Below are positions 7,886 through 16,872 of a DNA stretch of 64,000 nt, one piece after another. How positions within the stretch are numbered: the stretch's first letter is position 1; every line of letters begins with the position of its first letter. The stretch is from Streptomyces avidinii. Its GTDB lineage: Bacteria > Actinomycetota > Actinomycetes > Streptomycetales > Streptomycetaceae. The notes under the pieces were generated by a model that saw only the letters and a list, made by a program, of their open reading frames with translations, made no database searches and was not told the origin of the DNA. The translations under genes and the position numbers were made by a program. The stretch spans positions 797,075 to 861,074 of the forward strand of contig NZ_BMVL01000001.1 in NCBI RefSeq assembly GCF_014650695.1. The letters run 5' to 3'.

Positions 7886-9052
7886 ATGGAACAACGGCAC
7901 GACGACGCGGGGAAGGGCACGGGGCTGCTGACCCGCATCGAGCGCGCCCTGGGCACCGGCACCGCCGCCTACCTGCCCGGCAACGGCTGGATCCGCCTCA
8001 CCCTCCCGCTCGACGACGGCGGCCCCGCCCCCGTCACGGTGGACGTGATCGCGGACACCGTGCGGGCCCCGCAGGGGATCGTCTACCTGCTGCCCGGCGG
8101 CGGGCTGAACTTCGCGGCGGAGTTCTTCACCCCGGGCGGCCCGGGCCGCGGCAACCTCGCCCACGCACTGCGCCGCCGGGGGCTGCTCGTCGTCGGGGTC
8201 ACCCCGCGCGAGGACGCCGCCACCGCGGCCGACATCACCGCCGAGTGGGGGCTCGCGGCGCACCGCCGGGACCTGGCCTCGGTCGTGGGCGCGCTGGATT
8301 CCGTACTGGGGCTGCCCTACACCTACGCGGGGCACTCCGCCGGGGCGGCCCTCGCCCTGGACGCGGCCTCGCACGACACCTCGCCGCGGCTGCGCCGGGT
8401 GGTGGCCCTGGACACGACCGGCCCGTACACGGGCGACCTGGCACTGCGGGCCGCCGCGACGCGGGACGGGTACGCCACCCAGCTCGCGCAGGGCGTCACC
8501 ACTGTCGATCCGGGGCTCGCGGCGGCGGTCGCGAAGGCGGTGGCCGATCCGGACGGCGTTTCGCCGGTGCCCTGGCCGCCGGACCCGTCCCGGCGGTTCA
8601 CCCACGCGGGACTCGCCCACTACGCGCTGACCCGTACGGCCGCCCTCCCCGGCCCGGCGAACTGGATCTACGTCCAGGGGCACAGTGCCGGGAGCCACGC
8701 CTTCGGCCCCACTCCCGCCGAGGACCGGTTCGCGCTGACCCACACCCCGCTGGACGTCTGGCACGCGGCCACCGCCGCCCTCGGCAGCGGCCTCGTCCCG
8801 ACCGCCCTGATGCGGGACCTCGCCGCGGTCTGGGCGGGCGACGACGAGCTGTACGGGATCGCCTGGGACCGGATCCGCGCCGAGGTGGCCTGGGTCAACG
8901 CCGAGCTGGGCCGGGGCGACCGGCCGCGCGGCGCGGAGCTGATCCGTGCGGGCGGCAACGAGCGGGTGTCCTTCACCGTGGTCCCCGGCTACGGCCACGG
9001 CGACGTGGTCTGGGGCGCCCACGCCGCGGCCGACGTGTGGTCGAGGTTCTGA
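7886..9052 (+). CDS. Alpha/beta hydrolase
   Basis: A 388-aa hydrolase. It has a Gly-rich oxyanion segment (YLLPGGGLNF, about residues 69-78), the nucleophile elbow YAGHSAGA (Ser151), and a likely catalytic His in GYGHGDVVWG near the C-terminus. The ATG at 7886 follows AGGGGGG; an in-frame GTG at 7844 is less well supported. The protein lacks a signal peptide. It lies 61 bp after the DUF916 gene in the same direction, but a link with the surface pair is not shown. Substrate unknown. Confidence 0.8.
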   Translation: MEQRHDDAGKGTGLLTRIERALGTGTAAYLPGNGWIRLTLPLDDGGPAPVTVDVIADTVRAPQGIVYLLPGGGLNFAAEFFTPGGPGRGNLAHALRRRGLLVVGVTPREDAATAADITAEWGLAAHRRDLASVVGALDSVLGLPYTYAGHSAGAALALDAASHDTSPRLRRVVALDTTGPYTGDLALRAAATRDGYATQLAQGVTTVDPGLAAAVAKAVADPDGVSPVPWPPDPSRRFTHAGLAHYALTRTAALPGPANWIYVQGHSAGSHAFGPTPAEDRFALTHTPLDVWHAATAALGSGLVPTALMRDLAAVWAGDDELYGIAWDRIRAEVAWVNAELGRGDRPRGAELIRAGGNERVSFTVVPGYGHGDVVWGAHAAADVWSRF

Positions 9053-9070
9053 CGGCGGCCGGGAAACGGA

Positions 9071-9106
9071 ACTCGCCCCCCGCGGTGAGGGTTGCGGGGG
9101 GCGAGT
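9071..9106. terminator. Bidirectional terminator between convergent genes
   Basis: A perfect 13-bp stem (ACTCGCCCCCCGC and its complement) with a 10-base loop, lying between the convergent hydrolase (ends 9052) and mmsA (ends 9124). It can serve both strands. Confidence 0.85.
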
Positions 9107-9123
9107 CGGACCTACGGGGTCGG

Positions 9124-10623
9124 TCAGTGGTTGCGGGGGAAGCCCAGGTCCACGCCGACGTGGCCCTCGGCCGGGTCCGGCCAGCGGGTCGTGACGACCT
9201 TGCCGCGGGTGTAGAAGTGGATGCCGTCGTTGCCGTAGATGTGGTGGTCGCCGAAGAGCGAGTCCTTCCAGCCACCGAAGGAGTGGTAGCCCACCGGCAC
9301 CGGGATCGGGACGTTGACGCCGACCATGCCGGCCTCGATCTCCAGCTGGAAGCGGCGCGCGGCGCCGCCGTCGCGGGTGAAGATCGCGGTGCCGTTGCCG
9401 AACGGCGAGGCGTTGATGAGGGCCACGCCCTCCTCGTAGGTCTCGGCGCGCAGCACGCACAGCACCGGTCCGAAGATCTCGTCGCGGTAGGCGTCGGAGT
9501 CGGTCTTCACGCGGTCCAGCAGGGACAGGCCGATCCAGTGGCCCTTCTCGTTGCCCTCGACCGTGAAGCCGGTGCCGTCGAGGACGACCTCCGCGCCCTG
9601 GTCGGCCGCGCCCTTCACGTACGAGGCGACCTTGTCGCGGTGGGCGGCCGTGATCAGCGGGCCCATCTCGGAGGTCGGGTCGTTTCCGGGGCCGATCTTG
9701 ATCTTCTCGGCGCGCTCGCGGATCTTCTCGACGAGCTCGTCGCCGATCGCGCCGACGGCCACCACGGCGGAGATCGCCATGCAGCGCTCACCGGCCGAGC
9801 CGTAGGCCGCGGAGACGGCCGCGTCGGCGGCGGCGTCCAGGTCGGCGTCCGGCAGCACCAGCATGTGGTTCTTGGCGCCGCCCAGGGCCTGGACGCGCTT
9901 GCCGTTGGCCGAGGCGGTGGTGTGGATGTGGCGGGCGATGGGGGTCGAGCCGACGAAGGAGACGGCCGCGATGCCGGGGTGGGCGAGCAGCGCGTCCACG
10001 GCCACCTTGTCGCCGTGGACCACGTTCAGCACGCCGGCCGGCAGACCGGCCTCGCTCGCCAGCTCGGCAAGCTTGTTGGCGGCCGACGGGTCCTTCTCGC
10101 TCGGCTTGAGAATGAAGGTGTTTCCGCAGGCCACGGCCAGCGGGAACATCCACATCGGGACCATCGCGGGGAAGTTGAAGGGGGTGATGCCCACGACGAC
10201 GCCCAGCGGCTGGCGGATCGAGGAGACGTCCACCCGGTTGGAGACCGACGTGGACAGCTCGCCCTTGAGCTGCGTGGTGATGCCGCAGGCCAGCTCGACG
10301 ATCTCCAGGCCGCGGGCGACCTCGCCCAGCGCGTCCGAGTGGACCTTGCCGTGCTCGGCGGTGATCAGGGCGGCGATGGCGTCGCGGTTGGCGTCCAGCA
10401 GGGCGCGGTAGGCGAACAGCACCTTGGTGCGGGCGGCCAGCGAGGACTGCCCCCAGCTGAGGTAGGCCTCCTTGGCGACCTGTACGGCCGCGTCGACCTC
10501 GTCGGCCGAGGCGAGCGCGACCTGCGTGGTGACCTCGCCGGTGGCCGGGTCGGTGACCGGGCCGTAGTTGCCCGACGCGCCCTCGACGGTCTTGCCACCG
10601 ATCCAGTGGTTGACGGTCTTCAT
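9124..10623 (-). CDS. mmsA: CoA-acylating (methyl)malonate-semialdehyde dehydrogenase
   Basis: A 499-aa aldehyde dehydrogenase of the MmsA/IolA type, converting malonate semialdehyde (inositol route) or methylmalonate semialdehyde (valine route) with CoA and NAD to acetyl- or propionyl-CoA plus CO2. The nucleophile is Cys281 in GERCMAIS; the NAD fold shows FVGSTPIARHI, and FGPVLCVLRA and the IPVPVGYHSFGGWK end are typical. The ATG at 10623 has AAGGAG six bases upstream. It lies 11 bp after iolD, as the last gene of iolC-iolB-iolD-mmsA, so here it probably acts as IolA, the terminal step of inositol breakdown. Confidence 0.92.
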   Translation of the reverse strand: MKTVNHWIGGKTVEGASGNYGPVTDPATGEVTTQVALASADEVDAAVQVAKEAYLSWGQSSLAARTKVLFAYRALLDANRDAIAALITAEHGKVHSDALGEVARGLEIVELACGITTQLKGELSTSVSNRVDVSSIRQPLGVVVGITPFNFPAMVPMWMFPLAVACGNTFILKPSEKDPSAANKLAELASEAGLPAGVLNVVHGDKVAVDALLAHPGIAAVSFVGSTPIARHIHTTASANGKRVQALGGAKNHMLVLPDADLDAAADAAVSAAYGSAGERCMAISAVVAVGAIGDELVEKIRERAEKIKIGPGNDPTSEMGPLITAAHRDKVASYVKGAADQGAEVVLDGTGFTVEGNEKGHWIGLSLLDRVKTDSDAYRDEIFGPVLCVLRAETYEEGVALINASPFGNGTAIFTRDGGAARRFQLEIEAGMVGVNVPIPVPVGYHSFGGWKDSLFGDHHIYGNDGIHFYTRGKVVTTRWPDPAEGHVGVDLGFPRNH

Positions 10624-10634
10624 GCCTTGCTCCT

Positions 10635-12509
10635 TCACAGATGGCGACGTCGCTGCGCGGCTTGCCGGTCGTACTCTTCACGGGCCGTGGCGGCGGCCTT
10701 GCGGGTCGCGGTCTCGGCCACAGGAACATCCCACCACGCCTGTGCCGGGGGTGGGCCCGACACAGTGTCGGGCGTTCGGGTCTGTACGTAGACACATGTG
10801 GGGCGCGTCGCCGAACGGGCCTCGGCGAGGGCTTCGCGCAGGTCACGCGTGGTGCGGGCGCGGATCACGGCCATCCCGAGGGAGGCCGCGTTGGCCGCGA
10901 GGTCCACCGGAAGGGGGTCCCCCGTATATCCGGAGTCGGGCGCCCGGAAGCGGTAGGCGGTACCGAAGCCCTCGCCGCCCACCGCCCCCGACAGGCCGCC
11001 GATGGAGGCGTAGCCGTGGTTGTCGAGGATGACCACCCGGATCGGGAGCCCTTCCTGGACGGCCGTGACGATCTCGGTCGGATTCATCAGGTACGTCCCG
11101 TCGCCGACCAGCGCCCACACCGGCTGGCCGGGGGCGGCCAGCGCCACCCCGATGGCCGCGGGGATCTCGTAGCCCATGCAGGAGTACCCGTACTCCACGT
11201 GGTACTGGTCCTGCGACCGGGCCCGCCACATCTTGTGCAGGTCGCCGGGGAGGGATCCGGCCGCGTTGATCAGGATGTCGGTGTCGTCGACGAGGGCGTC
11301 GAGCAGCCCGAGCACCTGGGCCTGGGTCGGCGGGGCGTCCTCGTCCGCCTCGCCGACGGCGTACGCCCGCTCGACGCGGCTCTCCCAGCGGGCCCGCTCC
11401 GCCGCGTACCGCGCCCCGTACGACGGGTCCGTGCGGTGGCCGGCGAGGGCGCCCCGCAGTTCTTCGAGCCCCTCGCGGGCGTCGGCGACCAGGGGCAGGG
11501 CGGCGAGTTTGTGGGCGTCGTACGGGTCGAGGTTGAGGCCGACGAACCGGACGGCCGGGTGCTGGAAGAGGGTCGCGGAGGCGGTGGTGAAGTCGGTCAG
11601 CCGGGTCCCGGCGGCGATGACGAGGTCGGCCTCCCGGGCGAGCCGGGCGGCGGTGGAGGTACCGGTGTGGCCGACCCCGCCCACGTCGGCGGGGTGCCCG
11701 TACGGCAGGACGCCCTTGCCCGCCTGGGTGACGGCCACCGGGATCCCCGTGGCCTCCGCGAAGGCGGCCAGGGCCGCGCGGGCCTCGCTGTGCCGGATCC
11801 CGCCGCCGGCGACGATCAGCGGGCGCGCGGAGCCCCGTACGGCCTCGGCGGCCCGGGCCAGCTCGTGCCGGTCGGGCCGCGGCCGGCGCACCCCCCACAC
11901 CCGCTCGGCGAAGAACTCCTCGGGCCAGTCGTACGCCTGCGCCTGCACGTCCTGCGGCAGCGCGAGGGTGACGGCGCCGGTCTGCACGGGGTCGGTGAGC
12001 ACCCGTACGGCCTGGAGCGCGGCCGGGATCAGGGCCTCGGGCCTGGCGATCCGGTCGAAGAAGCGGGAGACGGGCCGCAGGGCGTCGTTGACGGAGATGT
12101 CCCCGGCGTACGGAACCTCCAGCTGCTGGAGCACGGGGTCGGCGGGCCGGGTGGCGAAGGTGTCCCCCGGGAGCAGGAGCACCGGGATCCGGTTGATGGT
12201 GGCGAGGGCGGCGCCGGTGACGAGGTTGGTGGCGCCGGGCCCGATGGAGGTGGTGACGGCGTGCGCGGAGAGCCGGCCGCACTGGCGGGCGTACCCGACG
12301 GCGGCGTGCACCATGGCCTGCTCGTTGCGGCCCTGGAGGAAGGGCATGGCCTGCGGCCCGCTCTCCAGCAGGGCCTGGCCGATCCCCGCCACGTTCCCGT
12401 GCCCGAAGATCCCCCAGGTGGCGGCGATCAGCCGGTGCCGGTGCCCGTCGCGCTCGGTGTACTGGCGGGACAGGAAGCGGACGAGCGCCTGCGCGACGGT
12501 GAGCCTCAC
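10635..12509 (-). CDS. iolD: 3D-(3,5/4)-trihydroxycyclohexane-1,2-dione acylhydrolase
   Basis: A 624-aa thiamine-diphosphate enzyme that opens the inositol-derived ring to 5-deoxy-glucuronate. N-terminal Pyr domain with the activating Glu region, a central domain, and a C-terminal PP domain with GDGTYLMNPTEIVTA and, about 30 residues on, NHGYASIGG (metal/diphosphate binding). Length matches IolD (about 620-640). The GTG at 12509 follows GGAGGA and overlaps the iolB stop codon in a GTGA junction, indicating translational coupling. It sits between iolB and mmsA in pathway order. Confidence 0.93.
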   Translation of the reverse strand: MRLTVAQALVRFLSRQYTERDGHRHRLIAATWGIFGHGNVAGIGQALLESGPQAMPFLQGRNEQAMVHAAVGYARQCGRLSAHAVTTSIGPGATNLVTGAALATINRIPVLLLPGDTFATRPADPVLQQLEVPYAGDISVNDALRPVSRFFDRIARPEALIPAALQAVRVLTDPVQTGAVTLALPQDVQAQAYDWPEEFFAERVWGVRRPRPDRHELARAAEAVRGSARPLIVAGGGIRHSEARAALAAFAEATGIPVAVTQAGKGVLPYGHPADVGGVGHTGTSTAARLAREADLVIAAGTRLTDFTTASATLFQHPAVRFVGLNLDPYDAHKLAALPLVADAREGLEELRGALAGHRTDPSYGARYAAERARWESRVERAYAVGEADEDAPPTQAQVLGLLDALVDDTDILINAAGSLPGDLHKMWRARSQDQYHVEYGYSCMGYEIPAAIGVALAAPGQPVWALVGDGTYLMNPTEIVTAVQEGLPIRVVILDNHGYASIGGLSGAVGGEGFGTAYRFRAPDSGYTGDPLPVDLAANAASLGMAVIRARTTRDLREALAEARSATRPTCVYVQTRTPDTVSGPPPAQAWWDVPVAETATRKAAATAREEYDRQAAQRRRHL

Positions 12510-13480
12510 CGGGGGTCCTCCGCTCGGTGGTGGGACGGGAAGGGGAGCCGGGGGTCGATGTCCTGGTCGTCCCAGCTGCCGCGGATCCAGCCGTGGTCGG
12601 GGTGGTCCCGGATCAGCCACTCCCGGGTCGCGCCCGGGCCGGCCATCACGTTCAGGTAGTACATGTCGTGTCCGGGGGCGGCGATGGACGGACCGTGCCA
12701 GCCGTCGGGGATCAGGACCGCGTCCCCGGTGCGCACCTCGGTGAGGATGTCGGTCTTCCCGGCCGGGGAGGGGGTGACGCGCTGGTAGCCGAGCCCGGGG
12801 GTGTCCCCGTGCGGGGCGATCTCGAAGTAGTAGATCTCCTCCAGGCGGGACTCCTCGCCGGGGTGGTGCTCGTCGTGCTTGTGGGGCGGGTACGAGGACC
12901 AGTTCCCGCCGGGGGTGAGCACCTCGACGGCGATCAGGCGGTCGGCGGGGAAGGTGTCCGCGGCGGCGAAGTTGTTGACCTGGCGGGAGCAGTGGCCGGC
13001 GCCGCGGAGCTCAACGGGGACGTCTTCGGCCGGGCCGTACCTGGCGGGGAGCCGCCGCTCGCAGCGGGCCCCGACGAGTGCGAACCGTCCGCCGGCGGCC
13101 GAGCGGATCTCCGCGTGCGCGTCCCTCGGGACGTACGCGAAGTCGGTGGGCCCACGAAACACCCCCGTCCGCCCATGAAGTTCGAACACCTGCGGCTCCG
13201 CTGCGGGGGCGCTGCCCCCGAACCCCCGCGCCTCGAACGCCGGCGGGGATGTTTCTGGCTGACGCCCCGTTCGAGCCGCAGAATTCGGGGCCGAGCCCGG
13301 CCCATTCAGCCCCGCCGGCGTGTGAGGCGCGGGTCCGGGCACCGCCCGGCAGCGGACCTCGCACGCGCCCGACAACGGGAGCACGATCCACTCCGATTCC
13401 CCGCACGGGTGCGCGTACACCTCCCCCGGGGCCAGGTCGAGGACCGTCAGCCTCGTCCATTCCATCCGCCACTCAGACAC
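12506..13480 (-). CDS. iolB: 5-deoxy-glucuronate isomerase with in-frame repeat insertion
   Basis: IolB is a bicupin isomerase that turns 5-deoxy-glucuronate into 2-deoxy-5-keto-gluconate. Conserved blocks are plain: FAYVPRDA, ERRLPARYGPA, RQVNNFAA, the metal-site stretch PPHKHDEH followed by LEEIYYFE, and GWHGPS. Two features are odd. The N-terminus is about 20 residues shorter than I expect, starting at a GTG (13480 or 13483) overlapping the iolC stop, or at the ATG at 13465. And residues about 44-97, between LPLSGACEVRC and VFELHGRTG, are a Pro/Gly/Ala-rich segment absent from the family, encoded by two inverted palindromic repeats. The frame and all motifs are intact, so the enzyme may still work. 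Confidence 0.88.
   Translation of the reverse strand: MSEWRMEWTRLTVLDLAPGEVYAHPCGESEWIVLPLSGACEVRCRAVPGPAPHTPAGLNGPGSAPNSAARTGRQPETSPPAFEARGFGGSAPAAEPQVFELHGRTGVFRGPTDFAYVPRDAHAEIRSAAGGRFALVGARCERRLPARYGPAEDVPVELRGAGHCSRQVNNFAAADTFPADRLIAVEVLTPGGNWSSYPPHKHDEHHPGEESRLEEIYYFEIAPHGDTPGLGYQRVTPSPAGKTDILTEVRTGDAVLIPDGWHGPSIAAPGHDMYYLNVMAGPGATREWLIRDHPDHGWIRGSWDDQDIDPRLPFPSHHRAEDPR
13196..13247 (-). repeat. Palindromic repeat copy inside iolB (inner arm)
   Basis: A roughly 50-bp GC-rich element whose core reads GCGCCTCGAACGCCGGCGGGG on the top strand (positions 13227-13247), preceded by a small stem GGGGGCGCTGCCCCC. The same core appears at 13307-13355 (inverted) and twice in mccA at 53009-53054 and 53203-53248. 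It is of the type scattered between genes in Streptomyces chromosomes; here it is coding DNA. Confidence 0.8.
13307..13355 (+). repeat. Palindromic repeat copy inside iolB (outer arm)
   Basis: Inverted partner of the 13196-13247 copy: CAGCCCCGCCGGCGTGTGAG then GCGCGGGTCCGGGC. The two arms enclose about 59 bp of unrelated sequence and could fold the iolB transcript into a long stem. It encodes the segment just after Cys-Glu-Val-Arg-Cys of IolB. Confidence 0.8.
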
Positions 13481-14438
13481 CACCGGCACGCCCCACCAAC
13501 TCCTCCACCTCGTCCGCGAACGGCATCGCCACCGCACACGCCAGCCGCGAGGCGACGATCGCCCCGGCCGCGTTCGCGTACCGCATCACCGTCTCCAGTT
13601 CCCACCCCGCCAGCAGCCCGTGGCACAGCGCCCCGCCGAACGCGTCCCCCGCGCCCAGCCCGTTGACCACCTCCACCGGAACCGGTGCCACCTCCGCTAC
13701 CGTCCCGTCGCGGTGGACCGCCAGCACGCCCTGCGGTCCGCGCTTGACGACCGCCAGTTCCACGCCCGCCGCGAGCAGCGCCCGCGCGGCCTCGTACGGG
13801 TCCGACTCGCCCGTGGCGATCGCGCACTCCTCCACGTTGCCCACGGCCACCGTCGCGGACCGCAGGGCCCGCTCGTAGAACGGCTCGGGCTTCTCCCGCC
13901 ACAGCATCGGCCGCCAGTCCAGGTCGAAGACCGTCGTCCCGGTCCGCGCGCGGGCCTCCAGCGCCGCCAGTGTCGCCGCCCGCGAGGGCTCCTCGCTCAG
14001 GCCCGTGCCCGTCATCCAGAACACGCGGGCGGCCCGTACCGCCGCCAGGTCCACCTCGTCCACCGCGATCTCCAGGTCCGGGGCCTTCGGCAACCGGTAG
14101 AAGTACAGCGGGAAATGGTCCGGCGGGAAGATCTCGCAGAAGGTGACGGGAGTCGGCAGCCCGGGGACCTCGGAAACCCACCGTTCGTCCACCCCGAACC
14201 GCCGCAGCTCGGCGCGCAGGTACCCGCCGAAGGGGTCCGCGCCGGTGCGGGTGATCACTGCCACCCGCCGGCCCAGCCGGGCGGCCGCGACGGCCACGTT
14301 GGTCGGGGAGCCGCCGAGGAACTTGCCGAAGGTCTCCGCCTCGGCCAGTGGAATGCCGGTCGTCAGCGGGTAGAGATCCACCCCGATCCGGCCCATCGTG
14401 ATCAGGTCGAAGGCGAGCGGATCGCCGATGCCGGTCAC
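13473..14438 (-). CDS. iolC: 5-dehydro-2-deoxygluconokinase
   Basis: A 321-aa PfkB-family sugar kinase, phosphorylating 2-deoxy-5-keto-gluconate after IolB. Signatures: GGSPTNVAVAAARLG near residue 43 (substrate-site motif) and VNGLGAGDAFGGAL near 261 (Asp265 catalytic base, ATP-anion hole). The FYRLPKAPD and FWMTGTGLS stretches agree with IolC rather than ribokinase. The GTG at 14438 has GGAGGA six bases upstream. First gene of the leftward arm; its stop overlaps the start region of iolB. It is divergent from iolE across 41 bp. Confidence 0.9.
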   Translation of the reverse strand: MTGIGDPLAFDLITMGRIGVDLYPLTTGIPLAEAETFGKFLGGSPTNVAVAAARLGRRVAVITRTGADPFGGYLRAELRRFGVDERWVSEVPGLPTPVTFCEIFPPDHFPLYFYRLPKAPDLEIAVDEVDLAAVRAARVFWMTGTGLSEEPSRAATLAALEARARTGTTVFDLDWRPMLWREKPEPFYERALRSATVAVGNVEECAIATGESDPYEAARALLAAGVELAVVKRGPQGVLAVHRDGTVAEVAPVPVEVVNGLGAGDAFGGALCHGLLAGWELETVMRYANAAGAIVASRLACAVAMPFADEVEELVGRAGGV

Positions 14439-14479
14439 AGTCAGTCCTCCCGTTGGTCCTCCACCCTAAGGTGGCCGTT
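14439..14479. promoter_or_regulatory. Divergent iolC / iolE promoter region
   Basis: Only 41 bp separate the two inositol arms. On the top strand TAAGGT (14467-14472) is a fair -10 hexamer placed 7 bases before the iolE ATG, suggesting a leaderless iolE mRNA; the bottom strand holds the iolC ribosome site. Any regulator must act within or just beside this short span. No regulator gene lies next to it. Confidence 0.5.
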
Positions 14480-15394
14480 ATGACGTCCTCCCCGCCCGCG
14501 TTGACCCGTATCCGCATCGGTTCGGCCCCGGACTCCTGGGGTGTCTGGTTTCCCGACGATCCCCGGCAGACCCCCTGGGAACGGTTCCTCGACGAGGTCG
14601 CCGACGCCGGGTACGAGTGGATCGAGCTCGGGCCCTACGGCTATCTGCCCACCGATCCCGCCCGCCTCACCGAGGAAACGGCCAAGCGCGGGTTGCGCGT
14701 CTCGGCCGGAACCGTCTTCACCGGACTCCATCACGGGCCCGCCGTGTGGGAGGACACCTGGGAGCACGTGTCGCGGATCGCGGCGCTCACCCGGGCCATG
14801 GGCGCGGCCCATCTCGTCGTCATCCCCTCCTTCTGGCGGGACGACAAGACCGGCGAGGTGCTGGAGGACCGCACCCTCACGCCCGCCCAATGGCGTGAAC
14901 TGGCCTCCCAGACCGAGCGCCTCGGCCGGGAGGTCCTGGACCGGTACGGGCTGCGGATCGTCGTCCATCCGCACGCCGACACCCACATCGACACGCCTGA
15001 GAACGTGGCCCGCTTCCTGGACGCCACCGACCCCGCCCTCGTCTCCCTGTGCCTGGACACGGGGCACTACGCGTACTGCGGCGGCGACAGCGTCCGGGCG
15101 ATCGAGGCCTTCGCCGAACGGATCGGCTACCTCCACCTCAAGCAGGTGGATCCGCGGATCCTCGCCGAAGTGGTCGCCGAGGGGCTGCCCTTCGGGCCGG
15201 CGGTGGGCCGTGGGGTGATGTGCGAACCGCCCTCGGGGGTGCCCGCGCTGGAGCCGGTGCTCGCGGCCGCCCAGCGTCTGGACGTGGACCTCTTCGCCAT
15301 CGTGGAGCAGGACATGTACCCCTGTCCGCCCGACCGGCCGCTGCCGATCGCCCGGCGGACCCGCGCCTACCTCCGCTCCTGCGGCGCCCGCTGA
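14480..15394 (+). CDS. iolE: Inosose dehydratase-like TIM-barrel protein
   Basis: A 304-aa xylose-isomerase-like TIM barrel. The opening [51 protein letters not shown] and YLHLKQVDP supply the Glu/Asp/His/Gln metal ligands usual in IolE and IolI. IolE dehydrates 2-keto-myo-inositol (scyllo-inosose); IolI isomerises it. Length and the G-x-x-P-x-x-W-G start favour IolE, but the two are close, so the exact reaction is inferred from context beside iolG. It probably starts leaderless at the ATG at 14480. Confidence 0.82.
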   Translation: MTSSPPALTRIRIGSAPDSWGVWFPDDPRQTPWERFLDEVADAGYEWIELGPYGYLPTDPARLTEETAKRGLRVSAGTVFTGLHHGPAVWEDTWEHVSRIAALTRAMGAAHLVVIPSFWRDDKTGEVLEDRTLTPAQWRELASQTERLGREVLDRYGLRIVVHPHADTHIDTPENVARFLDATDPALVSLCLDTGHYAYCGGDSVRAIEAFAERIGYLHLKQVDPRILAEVVAEGLPFGPAVGRGVMCEPPSGVPALEPVLAAAQRLDVDLFAIVEQDMYPCPPDRPLPIARRTRAYLRSCGAR

Positions 15395-15420
15395 CCCTTC
15401 GGAAGAAAGAGGAGTACGAC

Positions 15421-16431
15421 ATGAGCACGCTCGGCATCGCCGTCATCGGCACCGGGAAGATGGGCGCCGACCACGTGCGCCGGATCGGGCGGACGGTCGG
15501 CGGGGCCCGCGTGGTGGCCGTGGCCGACCCGGACGGGGACCGGGTCAAGGAGGTCGCGGGCACCCTGGACGGGGCGACGGCGCACACCGACCCGGCGGCC
15601 GCGATAGCCGCGCCCGGGGTCGAGGCCGTCCTGATCGCCTCGCCCGGGCCCGCCCACGAGGAGGCGATCCTGCACGCGCTGGAGCGGGAACTGCCGGTGC
15701 TGTGCGAGAAGCCGCTGACCCCGGACCCTGCGGGGGCACTGCGCGTCATGGAGGCCGAGCAGCGGCTCGGGCGGCGCCTGGTGCAGGTGGGCTTCATGCG
15801 GCGGTACGACCCCGAGTACGAACGGCTGAAGCACCTGCTGGACGCGGACGGGATCGGGCGCCCGCTCTTCCTGCACTGCCGGCACCGCAACGCCTCCTCG
15901 CCGTCGTTCTTCACGAGCGACATGCTGATCAGCGACTCGGTGGTGCACGAGGTGGACGCGGCCCGCTGGTTGCTGGGGCAGGAGATCATCGCTGTCACCG
16001 TGCTCTCCCCCCGGCCCTCGGCGGCCGCTCCCGAGGGGCTGAGCGATCCCCGGCTGGTGCTGCTGGAGACCTCCGGCGGCGTCGTCGTCGATGTGGAGAT
16101 CTTCGTCAACTGCGGTTTCGGCTACCAGGTGCAGTGCGAAGCGGTCGGCGAGGCGGGCAGTGCCCGGATCGGCGACGGCCACGCCATGGTGGTGCAGTCG
16201 GCGGGCCACTGGGGCGGCGCGATCGACCAGGACTTCACGGTGCGCTTCGCCGACGCCTACGACCGGCAGCTTCGCAGCTGGGTGGCGGCGGCCGGGCGCG
16301 GCCGGGTGGCGGGGCCCGACGCCTGGGACGGCTACGCGGCGGCCGCCGTCTCCGAGGCCGGGATCGCAGCTGCGCGCAGCGGCGTACGGACCGCGGTGGA
16401 ACTGGCGGAACGCCCTCCCCTGTACGGCTGA
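15421..16431 (+). CDS. iolG: Inositol 2-dehydrogenase (Gfo/Idh/MocA family)
   Basis: A 336-aa NAD(P)-dependent oxidoreductase that takes myo-inositol to 2-keto-myo-inositol, the entry step. N-terminal Rossmann fold [15 protein letters not shown] (residues 7-21), the family EKPLTPDP motif near residue 97 with the catalytic Lys, and the conserved FMRRYDPEY and [15 protein letters not shown] (His for catalysis) in the C-terminal domain. The ATG at 15421 follows AGAGGAG, 26 bp after iolE, so the two form an operon. With iolD, B, C and mmsA the window lacks only an IolJ-type aldolase and a transporter. Confidence 0.88.
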   Translation: MSTLGIAVIGTGKMGADHVRRIGRTVGGARVVAVADPDGDRVKEVAGTLDGATAHTDPAAAIAAPGVEAVLIASPGPAHEEAILHALERELPVLCEKPLTPDPAGALRVMEAEQRLGRRLVQVGFMRRYDPEYERLKHLLDADGIGRPLFLHCRHRNASSPSFFTSDMLISDSVVHEVDAARWLLGQEIIAVTVLSPRPSAAAPEGLSDPRLVLLETSGGVVVDVEIFVNCGFGYQVQCEAVGEAGSARIGDGHAMVVQSAGHWGGAIDQDFTVRFADAYDRQLRSWVAAAGRGRVAGPDAWDGYAAAAVSEAGIAAARSGVRTAVELAERPPLYG

Positions 16432-16456
16432 CGCCCGCCCCCCTCCTTCCACACCG

Positions 16457-16486
16457 GGCCCCTGTGGCTCCCTTGTCACAGGGGTC
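16457..16486 (+). terminator. Hairpin after iolG
   Basis: CCCCTGTG (16459-16466) and CACAGGGG (16477-16484) form a stem around a 10-base loop, 27 bp after the iolG stop. The rest of the 236-bp gap to the next gene shows no ORF I can support. Confidence 0.6.
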
Positions 16487-16667
16487 CCCGTTCTGTCACG
16501 CATGTCCGCATTACGCGGGTCTTCCGTCACAGGCGGTCAACAGGCCCTCCCCTGCCCTCACTCCGCGTCGTTCCCCGGGCAGAACCCGAGTGATCGTCAG
16601 TGTCCACGCGCCGGCTCCCCGACGGCCTCCCGGCCGGCCCCGCGGCGTGGACAAGGAGGTGTCCAGC

Positions 16668-16868
16668 ATGAGCGACCGACAGCTGTGGTCGTACAAGGAG
16701 ATCGCTGCCCACATCCGGGTCCAGCCGGACACCGTGCGCTCCTATCGCAAGCACGGGCTGCTCCCCGCCCCCGACCACGTGGAAGGGGGCAAGCCCTACT
16801 GGTACGCCGACACCGTGCGTGCCTGGGTGGCCCGCCGGCCCGGGAACCGGGGCCGCCGCGAGGACTGA
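16668..16868 (+). CDS. Small MerR/excisionase-like helix-turn-helix protein
   Basis: A 66-aa DNA-binding protein made of one winged-helix unit: WSYKEIAAHIRVQPDTVRSY (helix-turn-helix, residues about 7-26) then KHGLLPAPDHVEGGKPYW and an Arg-rich tail (RRPGNRGRRED). AAGGAGGT, a near-perfect ribosome site, precedes the ATG. It resembles BldC-sized regulators but is not BldC itself. It could be a nucleoid-type or local regulator; no target is evident. Confidence 0.8.
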   Translation: MSDRQLWSYKEIAAHIRVQPDTVRSYRKHGLLPAPDHVEGGKPYWYADTVRAWVARRPGNRGRRED

Positions 16869-16872
16869 CCTC

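Noticed and set aside
5368..7962. 864-codon bottom-strand frame across the WxL/DUF916 genes
   Set aside because: Antisense shadow; low-complexity Gly/Arg/His translation, no ribosome site, while the top strand has signal peptides and family motifs.
16668..16868. Small HTH protein as BldC
   Set aside because: Size is similar but the helix-turn-helix sequence differs from BldC, so only a general MerR/excisionase-like call is made.
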